DNA of 64,000 bases. Source: Chloroflexota bacterium (GTDB lineage Bacteria; Chloroflexota; Anaerolineae; Aggregatilineales; J027). Positions 27,037-35,461 of the stretch are shown piece after piece. The position numbers were made by a program, and so were the translations under genes. The notes under the pieces are model-generated. The model ran no database searches. It had not been told where the DNA came from and was given only the letters and a program-made list of their open reading frames with translations. Location of the stretch: contig JABFGB010000015.1 of NCBI GenBank assembly GCA_013112715.1, positions 62,001 through 126,000 of the forward strand, written 5' to 3'. How positions within the stretch are numbered: the stretch's first letter is position 1; each line of letters begins with the position of its first letter.

Positions 27037-28130
27037 TAGCGAACCTCTAAGCCTGCTTCAACCGCATATTCGAGGTTCTCTTGGTCATAATCGGCAACCG
27101 CGATCTCGCCCTTGCTGTTGCGGTAGAGACGATAGAGGCCTAAATCATATCGTTCAGTTTGTGAGAACCCCTCGTGCGCCGCAACTACACATTCACGGCT
27201 ATGGGTGGTTGCAAAAATCTGGGTATTGAATTCTCGAGCCGCCTTTGAAATTGCTTCCCACACTCGTGACATAACCGAGTAATGGATTCCAATTTCGATT
27301 TCGTCTACCAGCAGAATCCCATTTGACGCTACAGCAATTGCATTCACAATACTCGTGAGTCGGACGATACCCTCTCCCATTTCTGCTAACGGCAACATGC
27401 GTCCAAGACCAATATCGCCATGTAAGATTGGCCCTGCTTCATATATCACGGACAATCGCTGAAGCCGAGGCTCTAGAATCCGCAGCATCTCTAATAGAAT
27501 ATGCTGTTTACCTTTTTTGTCGAGATTCCCAAAACGTCCTGCTTCATCTTCAGGCGACACTCTGCCTCGTGACGACAGAAAGAGTGTCAAGAAGGTTGGC
27601 GAAGCAGGTTGTGGGGTTATTCGCAATTCTCCTGCATTGAACGTCATGTAATGAGAACGTGTTAAATCTCCCTCTGTATATGTATATCTCACCGCCTGGG
27701 AAGTCTCAGCAGTGCTTAAGACACCCTTGATTTCGTCATAGAACTCGCCAGTACGTGGGTTGCCGGATTGAATTAGATTGTCAAGTTCAGATACATCCAG
27801 ATGCGTCGAGATTTCAACTGATCTAATCCCAATGTCACTGCTGAGTTCGCCATCTAGCCTAACATTGATAGAGTCTTGGTGGTTATGAAAAAGCGATGAC
27901 CAAGACGACTCGCCCCATTTACCGAAAGCCAAGTACAATTTTTCCAGACCCCTCAATGTTCTAATACTAAGAATGGAGTTGGGTGTGTTGGAACTACAGA
28001 GAAAGAGCGCCTCCAGCAATGCCGTTTTTCCAACATTATTGAACCCTGTAATGAGATTAACATGGCTCAAATTCTCAATAGTAAGGTCCGAAAATCCTCG
28101 AAAGTTTTGCACGTGGAATCGCTGATACAT
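27036..28130 (-). CDS. AAA-family ATPase of an OLD/PARIS-like pair
   Basis: A 364-residue SMC/ABC-like ATPase. It opens with FHVQNFRGFSDLTIENLSHV, has Walker A GFNNVGKT near residue 30, a Walker B ILLVDEIEIGIH near 273, and ends with the TTHSRECV switch region near 310. The insertion between is the helical arm seen in AAA_15/AAA_21 proteins. It has no TOPRIM domain of its own; that domain is supplied by the overlapping downstream gene. The ATG has AGGAAAG upstream. Confidence 0.82.
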   Translation of the reverse strand: MYQRFHVQNFRGFSDLTIENLSHVNLITGFNNVGKTALLEALFLCSSNTPNSILSIRTLRGLEKLYLAFGKWGESSWSSLFHNHQDSINVRLDGELSSDIGIRSVEISTHLDVSELDNLIQSGNPRTGEFYDEIKGVLSTAETSQAVRYTYTEGDLTRSHYMTFNAGELRITPQPASPTFLTLFLSSRGRVSPEDEAGRFGNLDKKGKQHILLEMLRILEPRLQRLSVIYEAGPILHGDIGLGRMLPLAEMGEGIVRLTSIVNAIAVASNGILLVDEIEIGIHYSVMSRVWEAISKAAREFNTQIFATTHSRECVVAAHEGFSQTERYDLGLYRLYRNSKGEIAVADYDQENLEYAVEAGLEVR

Positions 28131-28193
28131 AGTTGGCTTCTTTCCTAGATCAATTCAATCCATCTTGATTATGCCACACTCACAGGCCCAACA

Positions 28194-30596
28194 TCACCCC
28201 TTGCCCTCTGGAACAGGCTGCAAATCCAGTGGCGCATAATACAAAATCAGTTCCTTATCCTCCGGAATATCATAAGGGGTTTCCTGTGGAGGCAGCAGTA
28301 CAAAATACTGACGCAACAAGTTCACCGCCGCCACATTTTCCGGTGCGATATAAAACGCAACATCCCCGGTGCGTGGCAATCCTTCCAGAAATTGAGGTGT
28401 GAAGCCTACCGATGGTATCGTCTGCACCCACATGCCGAATTTCAGATAACCCATGATTCCGCGTGCATAACCTTCATCAATGACGTAATCCCCCACAATA
28501 TAAATCTGTGTGCCCGCCGGAAAATCCACCGAACGGAACAGGGCGTCTTCGCCATCTTTGGTATGGGGTTGGCGGATTTGCACGTTATAGCGTTCCAGAT
28601 GCGGCCCCATGAAATAATCCACCTGCACAATCCCCAGCGCCGCTACAAGCCCAACCATAACCACTGTCTGATAGGCGGGCTTGACCTCACGCGGGACTAT
28701 CAAGGCGAATGAGTGCCGTATGCCCACTGCTGCCAAGAGCGCCATTGCTGGAAACACCACCACAAACCGTGCCGACACCGACGGGTCTTGAATCAAGCTG
28801 TTCCCAATAGACGCGGCGATAATCCACATAAACAGCAAAAACAGCGGGGTCCGTACCCGCCACAGCGCAAACGCCCCACCCAACAAAAACAGGGGTACGA
28901 TTTCTTGCAGCAGCAGCGGCGTATCGCCACCATAATACAGCGCCCGAAATTCTGGCAGATTCACATACACACGAAAGGCCTCTTTGATGCGTGGCAGATA
29001 TTTCTGTTTGGCGGATTGGTCATTTTGCGTCGTGCCGATTGCATCATCGGGCTTGCCCACATCGCTGAACCGTGCCGTCAATGGCAAATCCAGCCCTTCC
29101 AGCGTGTAATAAATCGGCATCGCAACCATAAACGCCGCCAGTGCTGCAATAATCAACCCTTTGAGTGAGGGCTGGGGTCGCCAGAAAATCAGGCCGATGC
29201 ACACCCACCCCACCATCAAAGGGGGATAGAGCAGCCGCCCGCCCTCATAAAAATATTGGGTCAATCCCAACGCCGCCCCACTCAACGCATAATCTACCCG
29301 CTTTTGGGTACGAAAGGCCCGCGCCATAAACGCAAACGCCAACGTGCCAAACAGCGGATCACCGATATTATTAAGCGCCAGTCGGCTAAATTGGATATGC
29401 GGAGGTAAAGCCGCCAGCAGCATTGCCGCCATCAAGCCGGTTCGTTTATCTACCAATTCCCGCCCCAGCAAATAAATCGCCGGGATGGTCAGCGTGCCCA
29501 AGACCACACTCAACATGCGAAGGCCTTGCAAATTCCGGCCATACTGCATCACGCCCCAATTTTGCAGATAGGCATAGATGGTCGGGAAACCGCGAATCTC
29601 AGGTCGCAGCAGCGGAATATTGGCTGGTCCCCAAAACGCCGAAACGACGGTGCCAAAATTGAGTTCATCCACAAACCAATGCACGGCGGTTTCCAATCGC
29701 CACACCCGCACACCCAAACCCATCGCTGATACCGCGATCACCATCAGCCATTCGAGGGCCGTCGCACGCGAGGGTTTCCAATCGGCCAGTCTGGGCAACT
29801 TGACCCCACCCAAGCCCACCACGACCAGCGTCACCCCCGACACTAACCATACAAATTGGTCTTGGTGGGGCACATCCTCGAACTGCTTCCAGCCCAGCAA
29901 ATGTCCATTGGCTTCAGCGAGTAAAATGAGAATAATAACCCCCAATGCAAAAATCAGCGCATTGGAGGCGACAGGTCGCAGCCGTTCATCGCTTAGGCGC
30001 AGCACAGGCGGTGACCAGTTGCTGGCAAAAAGGGCAAATCCAACGACCACCGCCCCAAAAATTGTATAGCGTAGGCCGGATATCAATTCAGCATCATTCG
30101 CCCCCGGCAAAAAGCGTTCCGCCGCCAACCCCATCGCTACGAGGCCCAGAATCCCCGCTGCGACGGCCATCCGCATCCGGCCTTCCTGAAATCCGGCCCA
30201 CTGCCGATGGATAGTCTCCCATAGCGCGGCATATTGACGATTCAGGTAGCGTGCCAGTTCATTACGATATGTCGGCCCAATCACTATCAGCAGCACCCCA
30301 CTGCTAATCAGCATTCCCCCAACCACGCGGCGCCGTGTTTCCGCATCCGGTAGCGCATAGAAAAACAGCAATACCGCTACAATGACCCCAATAGCGATGC
30401 CCTGCGCCATATACTGCCGCCGAAAATCCCGCACAGCGGCGCGAGTATCCTGCCATTGTCCCCGGAGCCAAGCCCATATTTGCGCTGCGAGGCTTAATCG
30501 TGGGATTGGCTCAAAATCAGGTTCAAGATTGGGTTGAATTTCCAGTTCGTCGGCCCGCGTCGAAATGGGGTCGGGTAGCGATTGCGGATTCACCAT
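28194..30596 (-). CDS. ArnT/PMT-like membrane glycosyltransferase, copy 2
   Basis: An 800-residue polytopic protein of the GT39/GT83 (PMT_2) superfamily, using lipid-linked sugars at the outer face of the membrane. A cytoplasmic N-terminus of about 60 residues and five to six extra helices precede the catalytic part, which has the DE motif in VHWFVDELNFG (near residue 318) and the EGG loop in QYFYEGGRLLYP. The C-terminal 170 residues are extracytoplasmic. It is clearly paralogous to the upstream gene with the same domain order, 36 bases away. The acceptor is unknown. Confidence 0.82.
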   Translation of the reverse strand: MVNPQSLPDPISTRADELEIQPNLEPDFEPIPRLSLAAQIWAWLRGQWQDTRAAVRDFRRQYMAQGIAIGVIVAVLLFFYALPDAETRRRVVGGMLISSGVLLIVIGPTYRNELARYLNRQYAALWETIHRQWAGFQEGRMRMAVAAGILGLVAMGLAAERFLPGANDAELISGLRYTIFGAVVVGFALFASNWSPPVLRLSDERLRPVASNALIFALGVIILILLAEANGHLLGWKQFEDVPHQDQFVWLVSGVTLVVVGLGGVKLPRLADWKPSRATALEWLMVIAVSAMGLGVRVWRLETAVHWFVDELNFGTVVSAFWGPANIPLLRPEIRGFPTIYAYLQNWGVMQYGRNLQGLRMLSVVLGTLTIPAIYLLGRELVDKRTGLMAAMLLAALPPHIQFSRLALNNIGDPLFGTLAFAFMARAFRTQKRVDYALSGAALGLTQYFYEGGRLLYPPLMVGWVCIGLIFWRPQPSLKGLIIAALAAFMVAMPIYYTLEGLDLPLTARFSDVGKPDDAIGTTQNDQSAKQKYLPRIKEAFRVYVNLPEFRALYYGGDTPLLLQEIVPLFLLGGAFALWRVRTPLFLLFMWIIAASIGNSLIQDPSVSARFVVVFPAMALLAAVGIRHSFALIVPREVKPAYQTVVMVGLVAALGIVQVDYFMGPHLERYNVQIRQPHTKDGEDALFRSVDFPAGTQIYIVGDYVIDEGYARGIMGYLKFGMWVQTIPSVGFTPQFLEGLPRTGDVAFYIAPENVAAVNLLRQYFVLLPPQETPYDIPEDKELILYYAPLDLQPVPEGKG

Positions 30597-30632
30597 GAAA
30601 ATGTGTCTCGTCTAGGTTGATGACGGAAAATC

Positions 30633-32954
30633 CTACGGCTGCGGCTCAATCCCCAACACAGGTGGATAGGGCTGCTGCTGCAAATAGGTCGGTGCATAGT
30701 ACATCAAAAACTGCTTGTCTTCGGGAACATTGTAAGGCGATTTTTCGGGCGGCAACAAGATAAAAAATCGGCGTATCCGGTCAATGGTGCGTGTATCCTC
30801 GGGTATCACGAAAAAAGCTGCATTCTCAAGTTTGGTCATCGCCTCTAAATAAAGCCATGTCACTTGATCGGGCGCGAGTATTTCAACCGTCATGCCGGGC
30901 CGCAGATAGATCATAATACCTTGAGCGTATCCGTAGTCAATAATATCATCCCCAATGATGTAGATATGCGTTCCAAGTGGCAGTTTCCGCGCCCGAAACA
31001 GGGCGTCTTCGCCATCTTTCTGCTTGGTACGAATCTGCTCATTAAAATAGGTCAATTGTGGCCCCATAAAGAAGTCCACTTGATAGATGCACAACGCCGC
31101 GACCAACCCTGCGACCACTATCCCCTGACTAAAGGCGGGTAGTCTCTTCGGCCAAATTCGCGTCCCTGTCTCCCGAATCCCTACCGCAATAAGCAAGGCC
31201 AATGCTGGAAAAACGACCACATAGCGGGCTGAAATGGCGGGCGCATTGAGGAAACTGTTGCCAACCGATGTGCTGACCAACCAAATCACCAACACAAACG
31301 CGGGGGAACGCAGTCGCCACACGGTATAGGCTATTCCCAATAGTCCAAACGGAATCAGCCCCCCCAACACCAGCGCATGTTCGCCCCCAAAGTAGATAAC
31401 AGGCCCTTCTGGTTGATGGGTATAGACGCGCAAGGCCGTTTTGAGTCGGGTAATATATAAATCCTGATTCGTGGTTTCGTCAACTGTGCGTTCTAGATCT
31501 GTGACCCGGGATACGTCGTCGAAGCGCGGGGTAAAAGGCGCGTCAATCCCTTGCAGTGTGTAATATATCGGCCCGGCGACGACCACAAATGCCAGTGCTG
31601 CAATGCCCAGTCCTTGCAGCGAGGGTCGCTGTCGCCACAGCACCAAACCGAGGATAATCCACGTCACCATGAGCGGGGTGTAGAGCAGTTTCCCACCTTC
31701 ATAAAAATACTGGGTCAACCCCAAACACGCCCCGCTAATCGCATAATCGCGCCGTTTTTGTGTTTTCACCGCACGGGTCATCGCGGCCAGCGCCAACACC
31801 CCAAACAATGGGTCGGCAATATTATTCAACCCCAAACGGCTGTATTGAATATGGGGTGGAAATGCCGCCAACAGCGCCGCCGCTATCAAACCCGTATATT
31901 TGTCGAATAGTTCCCGCCCCAGCCAATAAACCGCTGGAAGGGTCAGCCCCCCGAAGACCACACTGACAATTCGCAATGTAAACAGATCGCGGCCATACGC
32001 GCCTACCCCCCAATGCTGCCAATAGGCATACAACGCTGGAAAGCCCCGAATACTGGGATGCAACAGTTTGATGGTGTCATTCCCTTCAAAATACAACACC
32101 ACGCTCCCAAAATTGAGTTCATCCACAAATCGGTGGACGGCGCTTTCCAATTGCCACAGACGGATACCCAAGCCAAGCAATAGGATCACCGTCATCACGA
32201 CCCATTCCCATGCCACGTCGCGTTTCAGTTGGATATCCCTCAGCCACTGTACGCCCCCTAAGCCGACAGTCACCAACCCCAACCCCGCGCACAAATACAC
32301 AAACTGGTCGTCCTGTGGCAAATCATCTATGAGCTGGACGCCAACAATCTGTCCATTTGCCTCAGCCACCACCCACAAGATCAATACCCCGGCCCCAAAG
32401 GCTATCCAGTTACTCTGGTCACGTAGATGCGTTCGTATCTCCCGCCACTCTTGGGTCTGCGCACGTGGGATAACGCCAACTACCGCAATCCCAAGCGCTA
32501 GATACACCAAGCCTGCTTCCAGTTCCGCATTATCCGCCCCCGGCGAAAATCGGTTGCCTGCCAACACCATCAACCCCGCCGCCAACACTGCTAGCCAAAA
32601 CCCGACTCGTGCGTGCTTTTCCCGATAACTCGTCCGTAACCGCCGAATATCCCGTAGCAGTACAGCCCGAATGGTCGGAAGGTTCTGGATGCCCTTAATG
32701 CCAACCACCCCTCCCACCAAAAGGCTCACGGCACCCCAAAAAACCACCCCCGCCGATTCACGTGGCAGCAGGGTGATCGCCATCAGTATCGCCAGCGTGA
32801 CCAAGCCAAACGCCAACCACTGCGCTTGCATCTGCTGTTTCGTTTTCGGCGGGCGGGGCGGCTTTCGGCGCTTACGGGATTTCATTCCACCCCAATCGTC
32901 ACCATAATAAGGTGATGGGGTCGAGAAATCGGGTGGTGGTTCAGTGGGCAGCAT
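30633..32954 (-). CDS. ArnT/PMT-like membrane glycosyltransferase, copy 1
   Basis: A 773-residue polytopic glycosyltransferase, sister of the downstream gene. The shared landmarks are VHRFVDELNFGSV, SIRGFPALYAYWQHWGVGAY, LFDKYTGLIAAALLA and LTQYFYEGGKLLYTP. The N-terminus is basic (MKSRKRRKPPRPPK) and cytoplasmic. The gene starts 10 bases after the TPR gene stop, so the three genes form an operon. Side-by-side paralogues suggest that each adds a different sugar or works on a different surface polymer. Confidence 0.82.
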   Translation of the reverse strand: MLPTEPPPDFSTPSPYYGDDWGGMKSRKRRKPPRPPKTKQQMQAQWLAFGLVTLAILMAITLLPRESAGVVFWGAVSLLVGGVVGIKGIQNLPTIRAVLLRDIRRLRTSYREKHARVGFWLAVLAAGLMVLAGNRFSPGADNAELEAGLVYLALGIAVVGVIPRAQTQEWREIRTHLRDQSNWIAFGAGVLILWVVAEANGQIVGVQLIDDLPQDDQFVYLCAGLGLVTVGLGGVQWLRDIQLKRDVAWEWVVMTVILLLGLGIRLWQLESAVHRFVDELNFGSVVLYFEGNDTIKLLHPSIRGFPALYAYWQHWGVGAYGRDLFTLRIVSVVFGGLTLPAVYWLGRELFDKYTGLIAAALLAAFPPHIQYSRLGLNNIADPLFGVLALAAMTRAVKTQKRRDYAISGACLGLTQYFYEGGKLLYTPLMVTWIILGLVLWRQRPSLQGLGIAALAFVVVAGPIYYTLQGIDAPFTPRFDDVSRVTDLERTVDETTNQDLYITRLKTALRVYTHQPEGPVIYFGGEHALVLGGLIPFGLLGIAYTVWRLRSPAFVLVIWLVSTSVGNSFLNAPAISARYVVVFPALALLIAVGIRETGTRIWPKRLPAFSQGIVVAGLVAALCIYQVDFFMGPQLTYFNEQIRTKQKDGEDALFRARKLPLGTHIYIIGDDIIDYGYAQGIMIYLRPGMTVEILAPDQVTWLYLEAMTKLENAAFFVIPEDTRTIDRIRRFFILLPPEKSPYNVPEDKQFLMYYAPTYLQQQPYPPVLGIEPQP

Positions 32955-32964
32955 GACGGCGAGG

Positions 32965-33948
32965 TTATCCTTCTGTGTTGTCAGGGCTGGAAATTTCGCT
33001 CGCCAGCACCGCTAGCAATTTCTCAGCGGCCTCGGTCATTGGCGGATATATCTTGCCGATTTCACGGAGGGCCTCCTCGGTGTGAGGCGGTGCGAACATC
33101 TCATTAAGGATGACAAACACCTTCCACTGATGGAGTGCATCCTCCGTCTGGCCCATCTGCGCAAGCGCCATGCTGGTCATCAAGGCTGGCAGGCCAAAAT
33201 TCACATCATCCAGTTCGACACCCTTCTGAAAATCGGCCAGTGCGGTTTCCCACTGCCCTTGCGCGGCATAGACCAGACCCCGTTCAACATAAAAGGGTGA
33301 AATGTCGCCCGCCGCTTTTTCTAACTCAGCAAAGTCAACCAGCGCCTTGTCAAACTGCCCCATCGCTCGATAGGTAACGGCCCGCTGGAAAAGCGCCATT
33401 TTGTTATCGGGTTGAAGGCGGAGCGCTCGATTAAAATCATTGGATGCCTTCGCAAAGTTGTTTAGGCCCTTATGGGCCAAACCGCGCTGCATATAGACAT
33501 CCGGTTCGTCCTCAAAAATTTCCGCTGCCTGATTCAACGCCGCCAGTGCCAATTTGTATTCATCCATTTCCAAAAAGATCAGTGACGCTTCAAAACAGGC
33601 CTCAAAGATTTCCTCCAAAAGCGGCCCAGCCATACGCACCATCATTTCTTCGCCTGCCATCTCGCCCAGTTCCATAAAACTGGCAATCGCCGCGCTGTTC
33701 AAATCCACCGAATCGGCTAAATCTGCCACCGCTCCCTCGGCATCACCCAAGAGATAACGTGCCAATCCTCGCTGGTAATAGGCCCGCCCCAACTCCGGAC
33801 TCAATTGGATGGCACGGGTCATGTTTTGAATCACGCCCGCATAATCCTCTTTTTCGGCACACTGCATCCCGGCTTGATAATACTTGTCGCCTGTGTCAGC
33901 GCTCGGTTGTTGTTTATGCGCGGGTCGGCGCGGTGGTTTCTTGCTCAT
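32965..33948 (-). CDS. TPR-repeat protein
   Basis: A 327-residue soluble protein with a basic Lys/Arg/Pro-rich start (MSKKPPRRPAHKQQ) and about six tetratricopeptide repeats (for example AYYQRGLARYLLGDAEGAV, VYMQRGLAHKGLNNFAKAS, YVERGLVYAAQGQWETAL). There is no signal peptide. It is the first gene of an operon with the two glycosyltransferases and may act as a scaffold or regulator for them. Confidence 0.85.
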   Translation of the reverse strand: MSKKPPRRPAHKQQPSADTGDKYYQAGMQCAEKEDYAGVIQNMTRAIQLSPELGRAYYQRGLARYLLGDAEGAVADLADSVDLNSAAIASFMELGEMAGEEMMVRMAGPLLEEIFEACFEASLIFLEMDEYKLALAALNQAAEIFEDEPDVYMQRGLAHKGLNNFAKASNDFNRALRLQPDNKMALFQRAVTYRAMGQFDKALVDFAELEKAAGDISPFYVERGLVYAAQGQWETALADFQKGVELDDVNFGLPALMTSMALAQMGQTEDALHQWKVFVILNEMFAPPHTEEALREIGKIYPPMTEAAEKLLAVLASEISSPDNTEG

Positions 33949-34019
33949 AACGGCCTCATTCTTGTTGCCATATCTAAATGCGAACCCTCTAAAATATACT
34001 GAACTTACCCTCTTCTGCG

Positions 34020-34583
34020 CTACAGGTCATTCATGCTGGTGACGATTTCGCCTCTCTCTAAATCTACTATGGTAAAAGCAGGCATCCCGATAGATTTCCA
34101 GAATGCAACAGGCTCAATACCCACCAACCGCGCAATATACAATGTCATCACGGTGCCATGTGTCGCAATTGCCAATGTCTGATGTGGGTAGCGCTCAAGG
34201 GCAGTCTGTACAGCCGACGAAAATCGCTCGTGCGCTTCATCCGCCGTTTCTGCTCCCATCACCAATTCGTCGGGCCGATTCAATAACGCGGCGACCTGTG
34301 CCTCGAATTGTTCGCGGCCCATCCAATTGGCCTTCGGGCGCACATGCTCATGTAACCCCGGCGCGGTTTCAAAGGGTATGCCCAAAATTTCTGCGACAAT
34401 TTGGCCTGTCTCGGCGGCTTTCATCTCCTCGCTGGCAATTACCCGATCCAACCCCAAGTCCCGCAGACGTTCACCCAACAGGCGGCTGCGTTCTCGTCCC
34501 ACATCCGAAAGCGGCCATTCATGGGCGGGTTTCCGTTCATCAATCGCAGGATTGGCATGGCGTATCAAGATCAGTTTGGTCAT
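34020..34583 (-). CDS. Histidine phosphatase superfamily protein
   Basis: A 187-residue phosphatase/mutase. The catalytic His is in LILIRHANP (RHA instead of RHG), with the second His in IATHGTVM. The conserved Glu/Arg context (LSDVGRERSRLLGERLRDL, IASEEMKAAET) is complete. AGGAG precedes the ATG. Substrate unknown; members include cobalamin-pathway and sugar-phosphate phosphatases. Confidence 0.88.
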   Translation of the reverse strand: MTKLILIRHANPAIDERKPAHEWPLSDVGRERSRLLGERLRDLGLDRVIASEEMKAAETGQIVAEILGIPFETAPGLHEHVRPKANWMGREQFEAQVAALLNRPDELVMGAETADEAHERFSSAVQTALERYPHQTLAIATHGTVMTLYIARLVGIEPVAFWKSIGMPAFTIVDLERGEIVTSMNDL

Positions 34584-34703
34584 CTGTGATCTGGCTCCTA
34601 TGGAATGCTGGCAAACACAATTGGGTAGGGAGTTGCGCTTGACCCGACCCCGCCATTATACTTAGCCTATCATGCCCAATCAACGACATTAGGTACAAAG
34701 CCG

Positions 34704-35387
34704 ATGCCATTTATTGACCTTTCGCATCCCCTCGAAAACGGAATGCCCGGTTTTCGCCTCAAAAACGAGCAGGGTGGGGTGACGGAGTTCTCAATTCAAA
34801 TTCGCCCCTTCATTACCCATGAGCAGTCCCGCCCCCGCTACAACCATCAGGCCGAATTTGAAATCACCGAAATGACCCTCCACACCTCCATTGGTACCTA
34901 TCTCGACTCCCCCTACCACCGCCATCGCCATCGGCGCGACATCAGCCAACTCGACCTATCCGAAGTCATCCTCCCCGGTATCCTGATTGACGCACGCGGA
35001 TATGACCCATTTACCGAGGTCGGCCCGGAAGTTCTGCCCGCTCATCTGGATATTTCAGGTAAGGCCGTCCTGTTCCATTTTGGCTGGGATGCACATTGGG
35101 GTACGGAGCAATATTATACCTACCCATTTCTTTCGCAGTCGGTCGTCGCCACCCTCTTGACTGGTGGTGCTAAACTTGTGGGTATGGATACTCTCAATGC
35201 CGATGATTCTCGCAACCCGGCCCGCCCTACCCACACCCTTTTACTTCAAGAGGATGTCCTCATTCTGGAAAATCTAACCAGACTCGAACCACTCTATGGG
35301 AACAACTTCCGCTTTTTCGCCGTCCCACTCAAAGTCAAAGGTGCAGCGGCGATGTCCGTGCGGGCCTTTGCCGAAATCCTTGTGTAG
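34704..35387 (+). CDS. Cyclase-family (kynurenine-formamidase-like) metal hydrolase
   Basis: A 227-residue protein. The family opens with FIDLSHPLENGMPGF, and the metal motif appears as LHTSIGTYLDSPYHRH. Compared with the canonical HxGTHxDxPxH the middle His is Tyr and the spacing before GT is longer, so this belongs to a divergent branch. Further conserved residues are in GWDAHWGTEQYYTYPFLS and MDTLNADD. It is divergent from the histidine-phosphatase gene, 120 bases away, and probably stands alone. The substrate is unknown. Confidence 0.82.
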   Translation: MPFIDLSHPLENGMPGFRLKNEQGGVTEFSIQIRPFITHEQSRPRYNHQAEFEITEMTLHTSIGTYLDSPYHRHRHRRDISQLDLSEVILPGILIDARGYDPFTEVGPEVLPAHLDISGKAVLFHFGWDAHWGTEQYYTYPFLSQSVVATLLTGGAKLVGMDTLNADDSRNPARPTHTLLLQEDVLILENLTRLEPLYGNNFRFFAVPLKVKGAAAMSVRAFAEILV

Positions 35388-35461
35388 TTCATCAGGAGAT
35401 TCGCTATCCAACCTCCTAGTGTTTTAGCCTTAGCCATTCTTGTTTTTTGTAAGGAGTTTAC

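Noticed and set aside
28713-29168. + strand open frames opposite the glycosyltransferase genes
   Set aside because: They are shadows; the - strand frames carry recognisable motifs over their full length.
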